DNA of 64,000 bases from Sarcocystis neurona (lineage: Eukaryota; Apicomplexa; Conoidasida; Eucoccidiorida; Sarcocystidae): the NCBI GenBank assembly GCA_000727475.1, contig KL647297.1:2747577-2811576 (forward strand), read 5' to 3'. Below the pieces are notes generated by a model. It was not told the origin of the DNA. It searched no databases and saw only the letters and a program-made list of their open reading frames with translations. The position numbers and the translations under genes were made by a program. This document shows positions 9,286 to 21,999 of this stretch, one piece after another. The first letter of the stretch is position 1. Each line of letters begins with the position of its first letter.

Positions 9286-12100
9286 CGAAGACGTACGAAG
9301 AGAAGAAGACGGAGATGAAGAAGAAAGAGGAGGGAAAAGAAACGGCGACGGAGCTTTGAGACTGACGTCAGACTCTTCTAAACGTGAAGAGGATGAAACG
9401 AACTACACACGACGCACGCACGCAGGGAACAAGAACGAAGTTACAGCGAAGAAAAGTGACGACTGAAAACTCTCACACATGCAGAAGGGAAGGGCGGAGA
9501 TAAAGGACACTTTGAAAATGACGCGTCTTGCTTTGCAGAAGAAAAACAGTAGACCAAAATTCAGGGCAGGAACAACGCACACGGATGCAATGAAAGAAAG
9601 CCACGACAACAAGAAAAATTGGAAGGCACGTGCGCATGCGTGGGACACAGTGTGAGGAGGACGAAGAAGATTGATAACAAATACACGCTTAGAGAGCGGG
9701 AGATGATAGGATAGAGGAAAGATGTTTTCAAAAGTGTTGGCAGAGCGGAAGGAGGAATGTTTCAGAAATAGTGTCGTTTGGAAGTCGTTCGCGTCTGGTG
9801 AGGATAGGAGCAACAACTGTTTGCCAAGGAGCGTGAGCAAGTCCAGGAAGACAGGCACGAACGTCGCTGAATACGTACAGAAAGCGCTTGGTCGAGTTCA
9901 CTTTGAGAAAGGAACTTGAAGCAGAAGATGAACGTATTTGGCGGAGAATGCGCCTTTAACACTGTGAGAACAAACTGTTGTGGGAAAGCGAGAAATCCCT
10001 TCGGAAGGCAAACATCTGCACGGCCACGAGTAATGATGGAGAAAGACTGTGGATATGGGAAGTAAATGAGAGATATCAGGTGCTTCCGTCCTTTGGGAGT
10101 CTGTACAGTTCACGCACGTCCTATTGTTGTCCGGAATATGTACAGCAGATTTCTTCCTGCTCTTCAACATACAGGCCTGGACATAAGAGACCAGTGGTTA
10201 CTGTCGCACAAGAGAAATTCACCCACCCACTTTCGTGGCAAACACCTGTAACACACAGGAAGCAAGAAGAAGCCAAAGAAGAAGATGAATGGAAACAAAG
10301 AGAGAAACACACAAAGAAGGGAGAAAAACAGAGATGAAGAGAGAGATGTAGAGGGAGGAGGAGGAGAAAGAAGAAGAGTAGAGACTGTACAAGTCATAAT
10401 TGCGTGGGAGGCGTTTCCATTCGTGAAAATGAGCCAGCCCACTTGGTCGTTCCTTCTTCGTACTATGCGTCACCTTTGCGAGAGAAAGAACTATAATACG
10501 GCAATTTCCTGGAAGAGAGCCTGCGTACTCAGACTTCTGATGAGGACACTAACTTACACTGCCCTATCTAACTGCACACGCATGTGCGTCTGTTCATGCA
10601 GCTATTCAAGATACACACATATGGAAGGACTCTCTGTATGTGCTACTGACACATACATAGAGAGAGAGACGTGGGCGTGCATACATCTGTTTAGCATGCT
10701 AATTCGTTCGTGCAGCTTATACGTAGAGATTCACGTACGAGTGCACGCCACATATATATTCCTCTAAACACTGTCGATATTCGTACAGGAGGTAAGACGG
10801 GTGCGGGATTTATAAAGATCCGGAGTCGCACACTTAGGTGATACATTATATATATATATGTATATATATGTGTATGTATATGTCTATTCATCTTGTAGGT
10901 CAAGCACGTGGTAGTGCACGTCTGCATTTATGTGCATAAAAGCATATTCAGGAGTCTACACCTACATGAATACATTCACATTTGTAGGTATAGCTGCAGG
11001 TATGTGGAACACCTGCGACAACACACTGCTTGTTGCAAACAGACGTACCGCTGTGCACACTCACATTATCGGTCTTCCAGGAACTGGTTCGCTCTTCTCT
11101 TCCTTCCCAGCAGCTTCTTTCCGTCAAAGAACTGTAGATCCTATTTTGTGCGAGATAGTGCGTCCAAGCGGATGCAGAAACTTCTTACGGAGACAGTAGA
11201 CTCTTCTTTCGTCTAAGCTGATCTGCTCTGAATTTCGCTGGGTTACTTGAACCTTTTCGGAAACTGCGCTTTCATTGACTTTAACACGTACGATTGTCAT
11301 CTTCACAATGGTACACACCTGCACAGCCACGCGGTTGTATCCATATATATTTATGTACAGGTAATTGTGGATATGTCTGTGTATCAGTTTGTACAGAAGG
11401 CCGTGCTGACAAATATGTATGATACCCACACTTATGTATTTTCGATGTATACGCATACATGCAGGTATGGCCGCTACTTCTTTGTCGCCTTGTAACATGA
11501 TTTATTCGAAAAATGTTGTATATCTATCAATGGAAATCCGTCCTTGTCGAACCGACACTCGTGTGGACGTCTACCGGTTTTTTTATGTGTACTGTGCGTC
11601 GCTCTTGCTCATATCTTTTTCTGAGCATATTTTTATAGAGATAGGCAAATAGGCAGACAGTTAGACACATAAAGATAAGACATTTCAGCTTTAGTTATAT
11701 GTAGATATAATGTTCCAACTCGAGTATGTACGTCAGCATATGTGTTTGCAAGTGTGCGTCAGTATATGTTTTCGCGAGTGTCGGCGCAGTACATGTTCGC
11801 GAATGTCTGCGTTATCATCTTCTTGGAGGGACAAGTACATAAGGAGATTGTCTCACATGATACTCTCTGTGTACCGAAAAGGTTGGGGGCTATGTAAACT
11901 CATTCCGCTGTCTATTTAGCAACTAGAGTAGTACATTCGTGAATGTTTGCGTAGCTTCCCGCGTTCGTTCCTCTCGTTTCGCCACTTTGCTGGGCTTTTT
12001 TTTGTAACTACATTTACTCCGTTCTAGAAAACGAATCACACCGTTGTTGGCTGCAGCACTAGTATACTTCATCTCTTGCATCAATGTTCAACTATCCGCC
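9286..12100. other. intergenic, no gene recognised
   Basis: Purine-rich plus strand from about 9290 to 10400, then mixed sequence with short CA/TA runs (about 10600-11000). Open frames exist (for example a 151-residue hydrophobic minus-strand frame at 9403-9858 and an 89-residue plus frame at 10930-11199) but show no recognisable domain. The hydrophobic one is simply the complement of A/G-rich DNA. Confidence 0.6.
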
Positions 12101-14550
12101 ATACTAACAAGTACACTTATATATATATATATGTATTTGTAGGTAATATATGTGTAAATGTGTAAAAGACTTCTCTCCGCATCTGGGGGGAGCATCTGCT
12201 GCTTTTTGACTCCTTAGACGGTTGTTTCAGGGTTTGAATGGATTCCTTTAGATTTTCAGCGCACCCTGTGCGCACCGGTCCTGCGGACTTTTAACTAGTT
12301 CTACAGAAAATAATCGTCTATATTTGGTTAGTTCTTCAAATGAGGCTTTTAACATTTTATATGATGTCTAATATGATTAGAGTAGAACTATCCAGTACCG
12401 GATCTCGACCTGTGTATTCACCGATACATACGTCTATGCGTACGCATATGTATATAAATATATATATATATATATGTTTATACATATATACACAGGTATG
12501 TGGGTACATATATATATATATATACGTACATGTAAATAAACACATATATACGTATATACACATATGTACATATTTATATATCTGCGTTTGCATATATGTA
12601 TGTGTACTGGGTACAAAGCCACACCGACTTCGAGGCCTGATAAAGCGTCGTTATTTTCTCAACCGTGTATGCGCCCTTTTTTTGCTGGCGCCTCTTTTTT
12701 CACTTCATACAAAAACGTGTTTGAATATCGAAATCTGTAATCACGGTATCTTTGTCAAACGTTCAGGAGTAAGCAGTTTCTGTGTGTGAGCCACTTCTTC
12801 TATACATTCGGATTCTTTCACGTGCAGCAGTAAATCACGTCGCAAATTCAACTGGCACGCGTACACCCACTTTGCTCAGGTGCACGTATACTTTTAGGCA
12901 TATATATATATATATATATCTATGTGTCCATGTTCACCAACGTAGGCGTGAAACGGGAGTGTCAATCGATACTGCTGTTGTGTCCACGTATGCATACCTC
13001 TGTGTCTGTGTTTGTGTGTGTCTGTGCGTGGGTGGGTGGGTGGGGGACGTCGGTGGGAGTGTGCAGCGGACTCACATACATGTATATGTATATGTAAGTA
13101 TATATATAGTTGTGAGGGCATATATCAGGAGTAGTGAACTGATCTTTTTTATGAATGGACGTCGCCGTTTCCTGAGAGCGGCTCGACAACAGCTTAAGTC
13201 AAGCGCCGCCGCCGCGCACAGCACGCGACTTTGCTCCTTTGATCCGTTCTGCCCTTTCTCGCTCTGCCGTGCGGTGCGTGCCGCTTTGTTCTCTCCCGTT
13301 GGCCAGTCGCTTTCGAAAGTTTCGCGTGAGCCAGCAATCACCACCACAAACACAAACGAATCCTAACACTCTGTCGCACACCTCTAGGAAAATCCTTCGA
13401 GGACAAGACGCGCATAGGCCCGCAAGAGGTGGTACACAAAAAAACTTGCAATTCATCACTTCCAATATAATATGCTCTCACAAGTGTCTGTGCGTGTGTA
13501 AAGGGAGAGAGAAAGGGAATGACAGACGCAGACGTGATTGCCTGCAGGAGCGTAGTAGGCATACATTGAGGAGAGGGCGGCCCCCCCCCCCTTCCCAAGA
13601 CCAATACGCTTACTACCGTTACTTACAGATATACATCTCTGAGAAAGTGCCACACATATACATGTGTGTATACATACGAATAGGCAGGAGCCCTGTATAT
13701 CTCTAACCTCACACATATATATATATATATGCAAACCACTCACATACATATATGTGTGTATATATTTGTATGTATGCATGCGTATACAACATAGAGACGT
13801 CCACATACACAAGGAGAAGGCCTTTTCTGTTGTCGACGCGTCGTGCCGGTTTTTTCTTCCCTTTCCTTCCCTTTCTTCTCTCTGTTCTCTCCGTTTTCCT
13901 CGAAATCCACCTCCCCCTGTCCGCTCTCCCTTCTCGACTTTTCGCTTTTCCGGTTTCTGCACCTCTTCCTCGCCCTTCTTCCGACGCCTGTTTTCTCTTT
14001 TTCATCCTTTCCTTTCTCGCAGCTGCTGTACACCCTGCCGTGCGGTCGAGTGACAGGCGAAATGTGCTGCCCCACGAACATGCAAATACTTGCCCGGATA
14101 CAGAGAGAGCCAAATAAATCAACTTGGGAAGGCCACCTTCCTCTTGCACCACTTCTACCTTCCCCTTCTCGCTTCTCCCTACATTCACATATTTCATACA
14201 ACTGTACATACGAAAATATATCTATCGACACACACACATCTATATATGTATACACACATACTTGGGTCCATACATTTACGTATATATATGTATATATATG
14301 CGCGTATAACGTAGACGTACAAATACGTAGATATATGTATGCCTTTCCATATGGCTAACCGCGTCCATACCCATTTGTATGTATATAGCCGATGTGGCGC
14401 GTGTACACACAGATATATGTATCTATGTATACCTCTCTGTGTGCGTCAGGTACCTGCGCGCGGACTTGTCTACGGCGATCTGTCTTTACACACACAGAGG
14501 CGCGTCATGCGCACCCCCCCGCTCGCGTGGATACACCGGGACAACATAGC
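12101..14550. other. intergenic, microsatellites and pyrimidine tract
   Basis: TATATG microsatellites at about 12110-12150, 12430-12620, 12895-12930, 13060-13110, 13650-13790 and 14210-14340; a TG/GTGGG run at 12990-13050; an 11-base C run at about 13581-13591; a pyrimidine-rich stretch at 13830-14040. No supported gene. Confidence 0.65.
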
Positions 14551-14572
14551 TTCAGGTGTATGTACACCTGAA
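14551..14572 (-). other. perfect 10-bp-arm hairpin downstream of ARP4 stop
   Basis: TTCAGGTGTA and TACACCTGAA are perfect inverted arms around TG. In the direction of the ARP4-like gene this lies about 95 nt after the stop codon. It is a further member of the GGTGTAC palindrome family. Confidence 0.75.
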
Positions 14573-14649
14573 CGACACTTGTTCGTTTTTCGACAGTCCT
14601 CGAACGGTCCTCTGGGCCGCGCCACCACACACCCACACACACACGTCGG

Positions 14650-14671
14650 TTCAGGTGTATGTACAGCTCAA
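14650..14671 (-). other. decayed palindrome overlapping the ARP4 stop codon
   Basis: TTCAGGTGTATGTACAGCTCAA resembles the hairpin at 14551-14572 but has mismatches in the right arm. The stop codon of the ARP4-like gene (TCA on the plus strand, 14668-14670) lies in that arm, so the coding end and the repeat meet. Confidence 0.6.
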
Positions 14672-14888
14672 TAGCACTTCCTCTCGACGATGCTGGGACC
14701 GTGCTCGGCGTATTCCTCTCGGCTGCACCACATCGACTGAAAAGCTCCCATAGAAGAAAGAATGCTACCACCGAGCCAGGAGGAGTATTTTCTCTCAAAC
14801 GCAGCAGGTGCTGCCAAGAGACGCCACCGCAGGCCGTGTGTCAGCGACGGGTCGTTCTGCAGCTCTGCGTTTAGGCGCTCGTACAACC
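14668..14888 (-). CDS. ARP4-like exon 3 (C-terminus)
   Basis: Begins after gtccgtcag and encodes [41 protein letters not shown] and a terminal IVERKCY-TGA. This is the typical actin-fold C-terminus with the WLGGSILSS motif. It is 221 nt and completes the Gly codon from exon 2. Confidence 0.93.
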
Positions 14889-17800
14889 CTGACGGACGGC
14901 AGCAGCGGGCAGAAGGCAGGAGCACAGGAGAGGGGAGAGCACAAAAGAGATGGGACGGAGACGAGAGAAGAACGGGATAAAACAAGAAAACAGACACAGG
15001 GAGCGGAACAGGGGGGCACGGGGTGAGAGGAGGACGCGAGCGGAAAAGCAGAAGAGATAAAAATTCTGAAATTACACGGCGCACATCAGATACACGCGCC
15101 GCGGCAGCGTGAAGCCCCCCTGCGATGTACTTCCGATAAATATCAAACGGGTGACTCTCACCAAATATACACAAACGTAGATAAAAGACAACGCATATAC
15201 GTACACATGCACAGAAAAAACCAGAAGTAGAATATATATATATATATACACATGGAGAGGAAGAGAATACCCACATATATATATATGTATATATGCGCAC
15301 GTGCGGGGGACATATATATAGAAAGAGAGAATCTACACATGTATACAAATGGAGAGTACATATTTTTTTGGTGTACATATATATATATATATGCGTAGAG
15401 GGAGGGGGGAGAATACGTATGTATACGTATATTTTTATAAATGGATATAGACATGCAGACATATATACATATATCGGTGTACACATCGGAACTGAAAGAC
15501 AAACGGAGAGTGAAAGAAATTATATATAGAAACAGATTACACATATACATATTCAGAAGATAAAGGGAAAAAGGAGGTTCGCAGCGAAGATGCGACCGTG
15601 AAAGGATGACGCACAGGAAGAACAGCTTGAACAAGAAGCGGACGAAAGAAGGAAGCAGCGGGAGAAGAGACGGACGAACAGACGAGGCAGTCGCAGCAGA
15701 GTGGGAAGTCGCCAGAAGGGAAGGACCGAGGATCGCACGCAGCAGCGGTTTTAAATGACGGATAGCGGACGTTCAAAATAGAAGTAGTCGCAACCTCAAA
15801 GCAGAAGAAAACGCGGAAGAACACTCGCAGCAGAAGTTCAAAAGCAAAGCAAAAACACAGCATTAGCAGGGGCAGAAAAATGAAGACAGCCGCAGCGGCG
15901 CTAGCCGCAGGGGACGCAACGAGCGCGAAGCAGACGAAGCAGCAGCAGTTGGACGGTCCGACCAAGGCAGCCGCAGCACGGCAAGAAGCAGCACCAGCGG
16001 CACCGCAAGAACAGCAGCAGCAGCAGCGCAGCACTGCACCGCAGAGGCGGTAGCACCGGCAAAGAACAGGAATCCGGTCACAGCGGGGCAGGAGACCGTA
16101 AGCGACGAGGAGGCGCAACATGTGACGAAAAGAGGAAGGCGAAAGGAGCCGCAGCAGAACGCGCGGATAAGAGAAGCAGGAGCCACAAAGCAGCACAACG
16201 AACAGAGCAGCAGCAACAAAAAGAAGCAACCCGGAGGCCAACAAAAGCAGGGGAAATGCAGCAACAGCAGCGACAGTCCACGGCGAGGCAAGCAGCGGCA
16301 GCAGCGGCGTAAGAAAGCATCGCGTTATTAAGGAGCCAGTGCCGCAGTAGGAACAGAAAGCGTGCAGGAGGAAGGCAGCAGCAGACCAACTTCTCGTAAG
16401 GAGGAAGGCAGCAGCAGACCAACTTCTCGTAACTGTCGTAAGGAAAAGGTGGCACGCATAAACAAGCCAAACAATCGACCCCAAGACGAAGAGAAAGGAA
16501 ACGAGTAGGCGCCGCCACGGAAGAGAATACGAAAGAGGAGACGTCGCAGCAAGAGTCGGTGAAGTCAAACATTGACGTCGTCGCGAACAAGAGGAGCGAA
16601 AACAGCGAGAGCAGCAGCAGCAGAAGAGCAGCAGTGTGACCAGAACAAGCAAAGGGAGAACAAAAAGCGAAGAGGCACCACGGTAGCAGCAACCGCAGAC
16701 GTGTGACCGGACGAAGAACCAGCAGCGGCAGGAGATCGCACACCTGAGACGCAAAGAACAGCAGCAGCAGACTGCAGCGAGGCGGGTCGCAAAAAGAAAC
16801 ATGCTGTAGACGACAAAGCAGCAGCAGACGCAGCAGCAACAATGATAACGCAGGCGGCAGCGGACCGCAGCAACAGCAAAACAGAGTTGCTTGATGCCAG
16901 TCCATACGCAAATACGGAAACCCTACATCTATATATATATATATAGGCGCACAGGTCGATCAACTCATACCTATATGACTTCACTTGTGTAGGTATCATA
17001 TAGACAAGTACGACAGTGTGGACGGCAGCCAAAACAGCGGAGTCTTCTGCAGCGAACACCCCACAGCTTTACGACGCATAACGTGTGTGTCGCGTCTTGC
17101 TTCTACCTGCCGAGACGTAGTATCTGTATACACACATATACGTATATGGACGTCTACACAAAAGTGTACGTCTGTCAAGAGTATACGTGTGTCGGCATTT
17201 ATTTATATGTACAAGTTTGTCCAGCTCAAAGTGAATCTCTAGCGAAAAAGGGCCACCACATACTGGGAGACGTGCTCTTGCACATGGGCACACGGAGTGG
17301 GAGAGATATGAATGCCAACAGAGAGAACAGCAGCGACGCAGATACATCTGTACGTATATATGTGCAAGCCCCTTCACGCACATAACGAGAGCGAGCAGAC
17401 GAGACAAAAACGAAAACAGAGGAAACCGAAGAAACACATATATATATGTGTGTATAGATAGATAGGTAGATAGGTAGATAGGTGGATAGATAGATAAGCG
17501 CCCTTTTCCGTTGCAGAGCAGCATTCCACCATTTGGTGGGGCGCGTATCACTTTCGCAGAAACACACGCGTTTTCTCTGCTACAGGGCGACAAAGAGGAG
17601 AGATTCACAGCAAGGCACATGTGCATGCATGTAAGAGAGACTGGCCGAGAGAAGCGGCCTTCGGCAGAGCCTGTGCTATACGGAGGACGCAAGCAGAAAA
17701 CGTCCTTGGCTGCATATGTTGTATGGTGACAGCATGTATCTATTCTGCTTCTCTGTAAGTATTCATCTGTATACCTACTGACTTACACATGCATATCCTT

Positions 17801-20681
17801 GTAAATACGTATGTATACATGCATATAGACGGCGAAGATTCTTGCCAGGGAGTGTGTGCGACGAAGAAGTGGACGGGGCCTTGTACACTGTAGAGCGACG
17901 TATGAAGTCGAAAGATTTAGACGCGTGTAGAGAGATACAGAGAAAGAGACACATAGAGACAGACAGACAGACAAACACGTTTGTATTTATTTTATATACC
18001 TGGCATGGCAGAGCACCCTCCCGTAAGGACGATGCCGTTGAGAACTTCTCTGCGAGCTTCGAGACTTTCGACGCGAGCGGCAACTTCTCGAAGTGCCAGC
18101 CCGATTCCTCTGAACGAGCGGACTGCTGCGCCCTGCAGCCAGGTCTCTTCCTGCTGCAGCTGCTGCAGCATTTCCTGCGGCCTAAACAGCACCTCAGGGA
18201 TCTGCACCCACCACACAGGCAGCAGCACACCGGAGAAGACACACCAGCAGCAGCAACTCCAGCAGCACAGCGGGAGCAACTCCAGCAGCACAGCGGCAGG
18301 CGCAGCAGCAGCGGAAGACGTGGTGGCGTCGCCCAGTAGCAGCAGCAGCAGGAAGAGCAGCGGCGAGTCTTCAGCAGCTGAGCGCTGGAAGCAGCAGCTG
18401 CAGTAGCCCCGGGACGTGAGAGAGGTTGGCGGAGCAGCAGCTGCACCAAGACGCGTCAACGCAGCAGAGGGTGCGCACGGCCACAGCATCAGCAGCACCG
18501 CACCACGGCTGCAGCAGTCCCACCACCAGCGGCCCCCCACTAGCAGCAGTTACTCGTTTCGAGCAGCCGCAGCAGCAGCACAGGCACGTTGAAGCGGTAC
18601 CACTAGCGGCACCACACAAACACGTACCAGCAGCAGCAGCGCACGCCGCACAGAGCACCGAAAGGCACTCCCCGTGCAGCGGTAGGACCTGGGTGTCACA
18701 ACTCGTACACGTGTGCATATATATGTTTATATACTTGCGTATCCATCAGTCCTGACACACACATATACATATGTAGACGTATACACGTGTGTGACTCTGG
18801 ACACGGTCGGCTGAAAGAGGGAGGGACATACCGCAGTGGCGAGTTCTTCAGCAGCGAGGAGTGTGCCATCAGGAAGTTCGAGCGTCTTGTTCGCCGCAGC
18901 GAGTGCTGCTGCTGCTGCTGCGCCGCTGCTGCTTCTGTCTCTGGCCGCGGCGTGGTGTGCACTGCGGTGCTGCGGCGGCGGGGGGGGCGGCAGCACGGTG
19001 ATGTAGCGAGACGAAATAGGGTGCTGCAGCTGCTGCTGCTGTTTCTGTGTGGCACCGGCAGCCGCAGTAGGAGCCGGAAACACGAGGGGACTGATGCTGC
19101 GCGGCTGGTGCGTCTGCTGTGCGTTCCCCCCGCCCCCTGCTGTCTCGGCGTCGGCAGCTTCCCTGCCTCCCGCTGCAGCGCGGGGAGAAGACTCTTCTCG
19201 TGCTGCTGCTGCGGCCGCCATGCGCGCCCCGCCAGGGGCAACGCGAAAGAAACCCTCCTTCAGGGCACGCAGGGCAGCGCACTGGCTGCGCTGCAAATAC
19301 GTCGGGTGCACGCCGCTCCAGTCGAGGAACTTGCTGCTGCCGCTGCTGGCTGTCGAAGCGCTGCTCCCCCCTCCCCCACGTCCCGCCGCCCCTCCTCCAG
19401 CTGCACTCCCCGCCGCGGCCGTCCCCCCTGCCGCGTGGTGGTGATGCGAGTGGTGTCCCCCAGTCCCCCGGTGGTGCGACGCGTCGGCGCCCGCAGCCGC
19501 CACCGCGTACTTCTTGTGCGCTGCAAACAGCGGCAGCAGCGGCAGACGATGTCTCCGCAGCGCGCACGCCAGCAGCTGGTCCAGCAGGTTGCCGCCTGCT
19601 GGCCATTCTCCGACTTCTTGGTGCAGCACAAATCCGTCGACGACGGGTGCGACGCTGGTGGCAGCGGCGCCGATGTCGACGATCATGCCGCTACTGCGTC
19701 CAAGAGAAAGACACGACAGCTGCGCGCGGGGTGCCACGTATACTGCAGGCGACGAGAGTTTCTCGAACGCAATTTCGACCATCTTTTCTCGCAACTCTCT
19801 GCAGTGCAGGTTCGGCTCCGACAGCAGCAGCGGGAAGTCACACAAACTCTCGCCCAGTCCACACATCTCCGTCGCGCGCCACTCACGAGGCGACGACGAA
19901 GAGGCGCCCCTTCCCTTTTTCCACCGTCGCTTCCTACATCTGCAGCTCGCTGCTGTTGTGTCGGTCCGCCCGCTGCAGGGTGATGGCGCCACGGGGTCGG
20001 CGACGTGCGAGGCTGCAGCAGCGGAAGCTGCCCCCCCCCCCCCCAGGGGGACGTCCCCGCGCCGGACGTCGACCCCGTGCCGCTGCTGTTGCTGCTCGTG
20101 CCCCACCCGCAGCCCCTCGAGTCGGAGTGCACGGGACACGTCGCTGCTGCAGTGTCATCCTCCTCCTCGTCGTCCTCGGCTGCTGCCGCTGCTCCAGCGC
20201 CGTCGCAGCAGCTCGCACCGCCAGCGAACCGAGACAGCGGCCCTTCCACGCAGCAGGAAAGCAGCGTCTCAAAAACGTCCTCGTGCAGAATATACGAAGG
20301 CTGCGACGTCTTTCCCCATGACGACGAGGACGCAGAACAGGCGCCCGACGCAAACGTGGGGTAGAGACAGGGCTGCACCGCCACGTGCTTCCGCTTGCTG
20401 CTGAACGTCAGCGGGAACAGCAGCACGCCCGTGTCCTCGTCAGGCAGCAGCGGAGAAGACGACAACGAAAAGGCAGGGGAACAGGAAGAAGAAAACGAGG
20501 AGAGCGAAGACGGCGCCGTCGCCGAAGAAGGCACACAGTCGTTCAAAGAAGAAGAAAATGCGGGGGAATACACCCCCACGCACGACGCATGCAGCTGGCG
20601 AGGCGCGTCATCGCCGGAGTACCCGCAACGCACAGACAAAGAGCCAATGTCAACGACAAAGGCAGTCAAAGGAGTTTCCAT
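14668..20681 (-). CDS. actin-related protein, ARP4/BAF53-like (3 exons, frameshift in assembly)
   Basis: This is an actin-fold protein of the nuclear ARP4/BAF53 type, in other eukaryotes a subunit of chromatin remodelling and histone acetyltransferase complexes. Exons read on the minus strand are 20681-18832, 18201-18000 and 14888-14668. With one base added in a 14-C run the total is 2274 nt, 757 residues. The N-terminus has the first phosphate loop ([19 protein letters not shown]), the middle has [37 protein letters not shown] and [11 protein letters not shown], then [17 protein letters not shown] and [11 protein letters not shown], and the C-terminus has [20 protein letters not shown] and IVERKC. 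ARP4 is favoured by SSWLGGSIL and VERKC; another nuclear ARP cannot be excluded. It is about 320 residues longer than typical ARP4 because of Ser/Ala/Gln/His-rich insertions. The second phosphate loop lacks the actin GDG, suggesting weak or no ATP hydrolysis. Confidence 0.88.
15590..16910 (-). repeat. CTG-rich (sense) intronic segment
   Basis: Interspersed CAG/GCA triplets on the plus strand over 1.3 kb, including a 34-base duplication (GGAGGAAGGCAGCAGCAGAC units at about 16370 and 16404). No conserved peptide is found in any frame. It is positioned wholly within ARP4-like intron 2. Confidence 0.75.
17455..17497. repeat. GATA/GGTA tetranucleotide microsatellite
   Basis: About ten tandem tetramers of the GATA/GGTA type, inside the long ARP4-like intron. 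Confidence 0.9.
18000..18201 (-). CDS. ARP4-like exon 2
   Basis: Encodes [11 protein letters not shown], a Gln-rich helix, [20 protein letters not shown] and [15 protein letters not shown], the actin-family segment around the third nucleotide-contacting loop (TGG). It is 202 nt, phase 0 in and phase 1 out; the donor is GTATAT. Confidence 0.9.
18202..18831 (-). other. ARP4-like intron 1
   Basis: GTATGT to GGTGCAG, 630 nt. The sense (minus) strand is dense in CTG and GCTGCTG from about 18600 to the acceptor, whereas the flanking exon is CAG-rich on the same strand. Confidence 0.85.
18832..20681 (-). CDS. ARP4-like exon 1
   Basis: The start is ATG at 20681-20679 ([10 protein letters not shown]); an in-frame ATG 27 nt upstream is less like the family. 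The first frame runs through [12 protein letters not shown], and the actin motifs from FPLLLSEPN onward are in the neighbouring frame. The shift falls between about 20160 and 19850 and is best explained by the C run at 20031-20044: one added base makes the exon 1851 nt and in phase. It also encodes a His-rich insert (HHSHHHH) and ends ..EELATA before GTATGT. Confidence 0.82.
20031..20044 (-). other. 14-base C homopolymer, probable indel site
   Basis: Fourteen consecutive C on the plus strand inside the Gly-rich part of ARP4 exon 1. Before it, one reading frame carries the N-terminal actin motif; after it, the next frame carries the rest. Both frames read Gly-rich sequence across the run, which fits a single-base length error or a real frameshift. 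An unrecognised intron remains possible. Confidence 0.7.
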
Positions 20682-21180
20682 CTTCAAAGACGTCCACTGT
20701 AAACACACTCACGCACCTCCACCACGTCTTAGCCACCTCCACGTGCTCCCCGTGCGTACAGACTCGTGTATTTATACAGCTAAAAACTTGCATGCGGGTG
20801 TGTATATACGTACGTCAACCTGGCTGTCGACAAGCCCGTGTGTGTACATACACAGCCGTACACCTCTTTTCGTGTAGACAGCCACGTAGCGGTACGTATG
20901 TACATATATAGCTCCAGATAATATAGAGTCGAATATAGAGTCGTATACATCTACGTGTCTACAGGCAAACATGTACAGATATATGTGTGGCAGATACAGC
21001 GGTGCATACGTGTAGATATACACGGGTTACAACATCAGTATATGTACGTGGGTCTACAAAAGCGTTTCTGTGTAGTATGAGTATTATGTTCGTGCACGCA
21101 GGAGGTAGCGGGACAACGAGCGTACGGAAGAAGACGATAAACAGGGCCGCGCCGCAGGCTAGACACAGACGTATAGGTCT
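20682..21180. other. 5' flank of ARP4-like gene
   Basis: Mixed sequence with short TACGTA/TGTACA runs (about 20800-21060). It should contain the promoter of the ARP4-like gene, but I see no motif I can defend. Confidence 0.5.
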
Positions 21181-21900
21181 CTATGTGCTGGCGTCCTGCT
21201 AGCCGTTCTGCCGCATGGATGCCGGGACACAGGCAGCCGCCTGGATACTGGCAGACTCGCGGACGGCGGCAGAGGTTCGTCGCGCATGTTGGCAAAGGCT
21301 GGTGGCACTCGTCTGTACGTCAGCAGGGGAGCGAGACGAAGCATCCGGTCTCGGCCGGGAGGCAGGCCCTGCTGCTGACTGCAAGAAACGGGAGGTACGT
21401 GTGTCGCTGCAGCGTCGAAGGCGGTATGCGCGGGTCGCGCGGACGCAGCAGCAGCGCCTGGGGCAGCAAAGGCGCTGCGAAGAGGCGTTACAGAGAACAG
21501 CAGCTCGTTCCGCCGCAAGAGGCTGCCACACAGGCACATGCAGCACTTCGCTGCTGTGACAGGGACGACACACCCGCGCGCTGCCTTGCTGTACATTTGT
21601 GTCCGCAGCGGCAGGAAAACGCAGCAAGAACGTCGGCGTTGCTACAACGCCGATGCTACTATGTATATGGTGAAGAATTTCCCGGTGGCACAGACATATT
21701 CCTAGGGCAGAGACGCGTGCCCTGCTCTGCCGCAGCGGCGACTCACCGCCGCGGCGGAGACAGAAACAGCTCCCACCTGCTGATAGGCGCACGCACGAGA
21801 CGACGGCAGCGGCTGCGCGCGCTCGGAGGAAGGCGACGTCGACACTTTGCTGCCGGAAGGGAAGCCTTTCTCCTCATCCACACAGGATTGATTTGAGAGG
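21181..21900. other. GC-rich, long open frames, no gene recognised
   Basis: GC-rich block with overlapping open frames on both strands (237 residues plus at 21183-21896; 197 residues minus at 21199-21792; 145 residues minus at 21159-21596). All are Ala/Arg/Gln-rich, none resembles a known family, and no convincing splice pattern decides the strand. It may hold an exon of a lineage-specific protein. Confidence 0.3.
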
Positions 21901-21999
21901 AACATGCAAAGGAGGAAAGACCCGGACACAGGATGTGCAGAAAACTGTCTCTTTTACGATTTAGACTGTGAAAAGGTCACCTGTCGCCGGGGCAGTACA

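Larger units (their letters stand above)
14889..17999 (-). other. ARP4-like intron 2 (3.1 kb)
   Basis: GTATAT to CCGTCAG. It contains a tetranucleotide microsatellite (17455-17497), TA tracts (about 15230-15480 and 16925-16945) and a long segment (about 15590-16910) that is CAG-rich on the plus strand, so CTG-rich on the sense strand. A 421-residue minus-strand Leu/Cys-rich frame there is a by-product of the repeat. Confidence 0.82.

Noticed and set aside
15537..16802. 421-residue Leu/Cys-rich minus frame
   Set aside because: It lies wholly in ARP4-like intron 2 and is the CTG reading of interspersed CAG repeats, with no domain or conserved motif.
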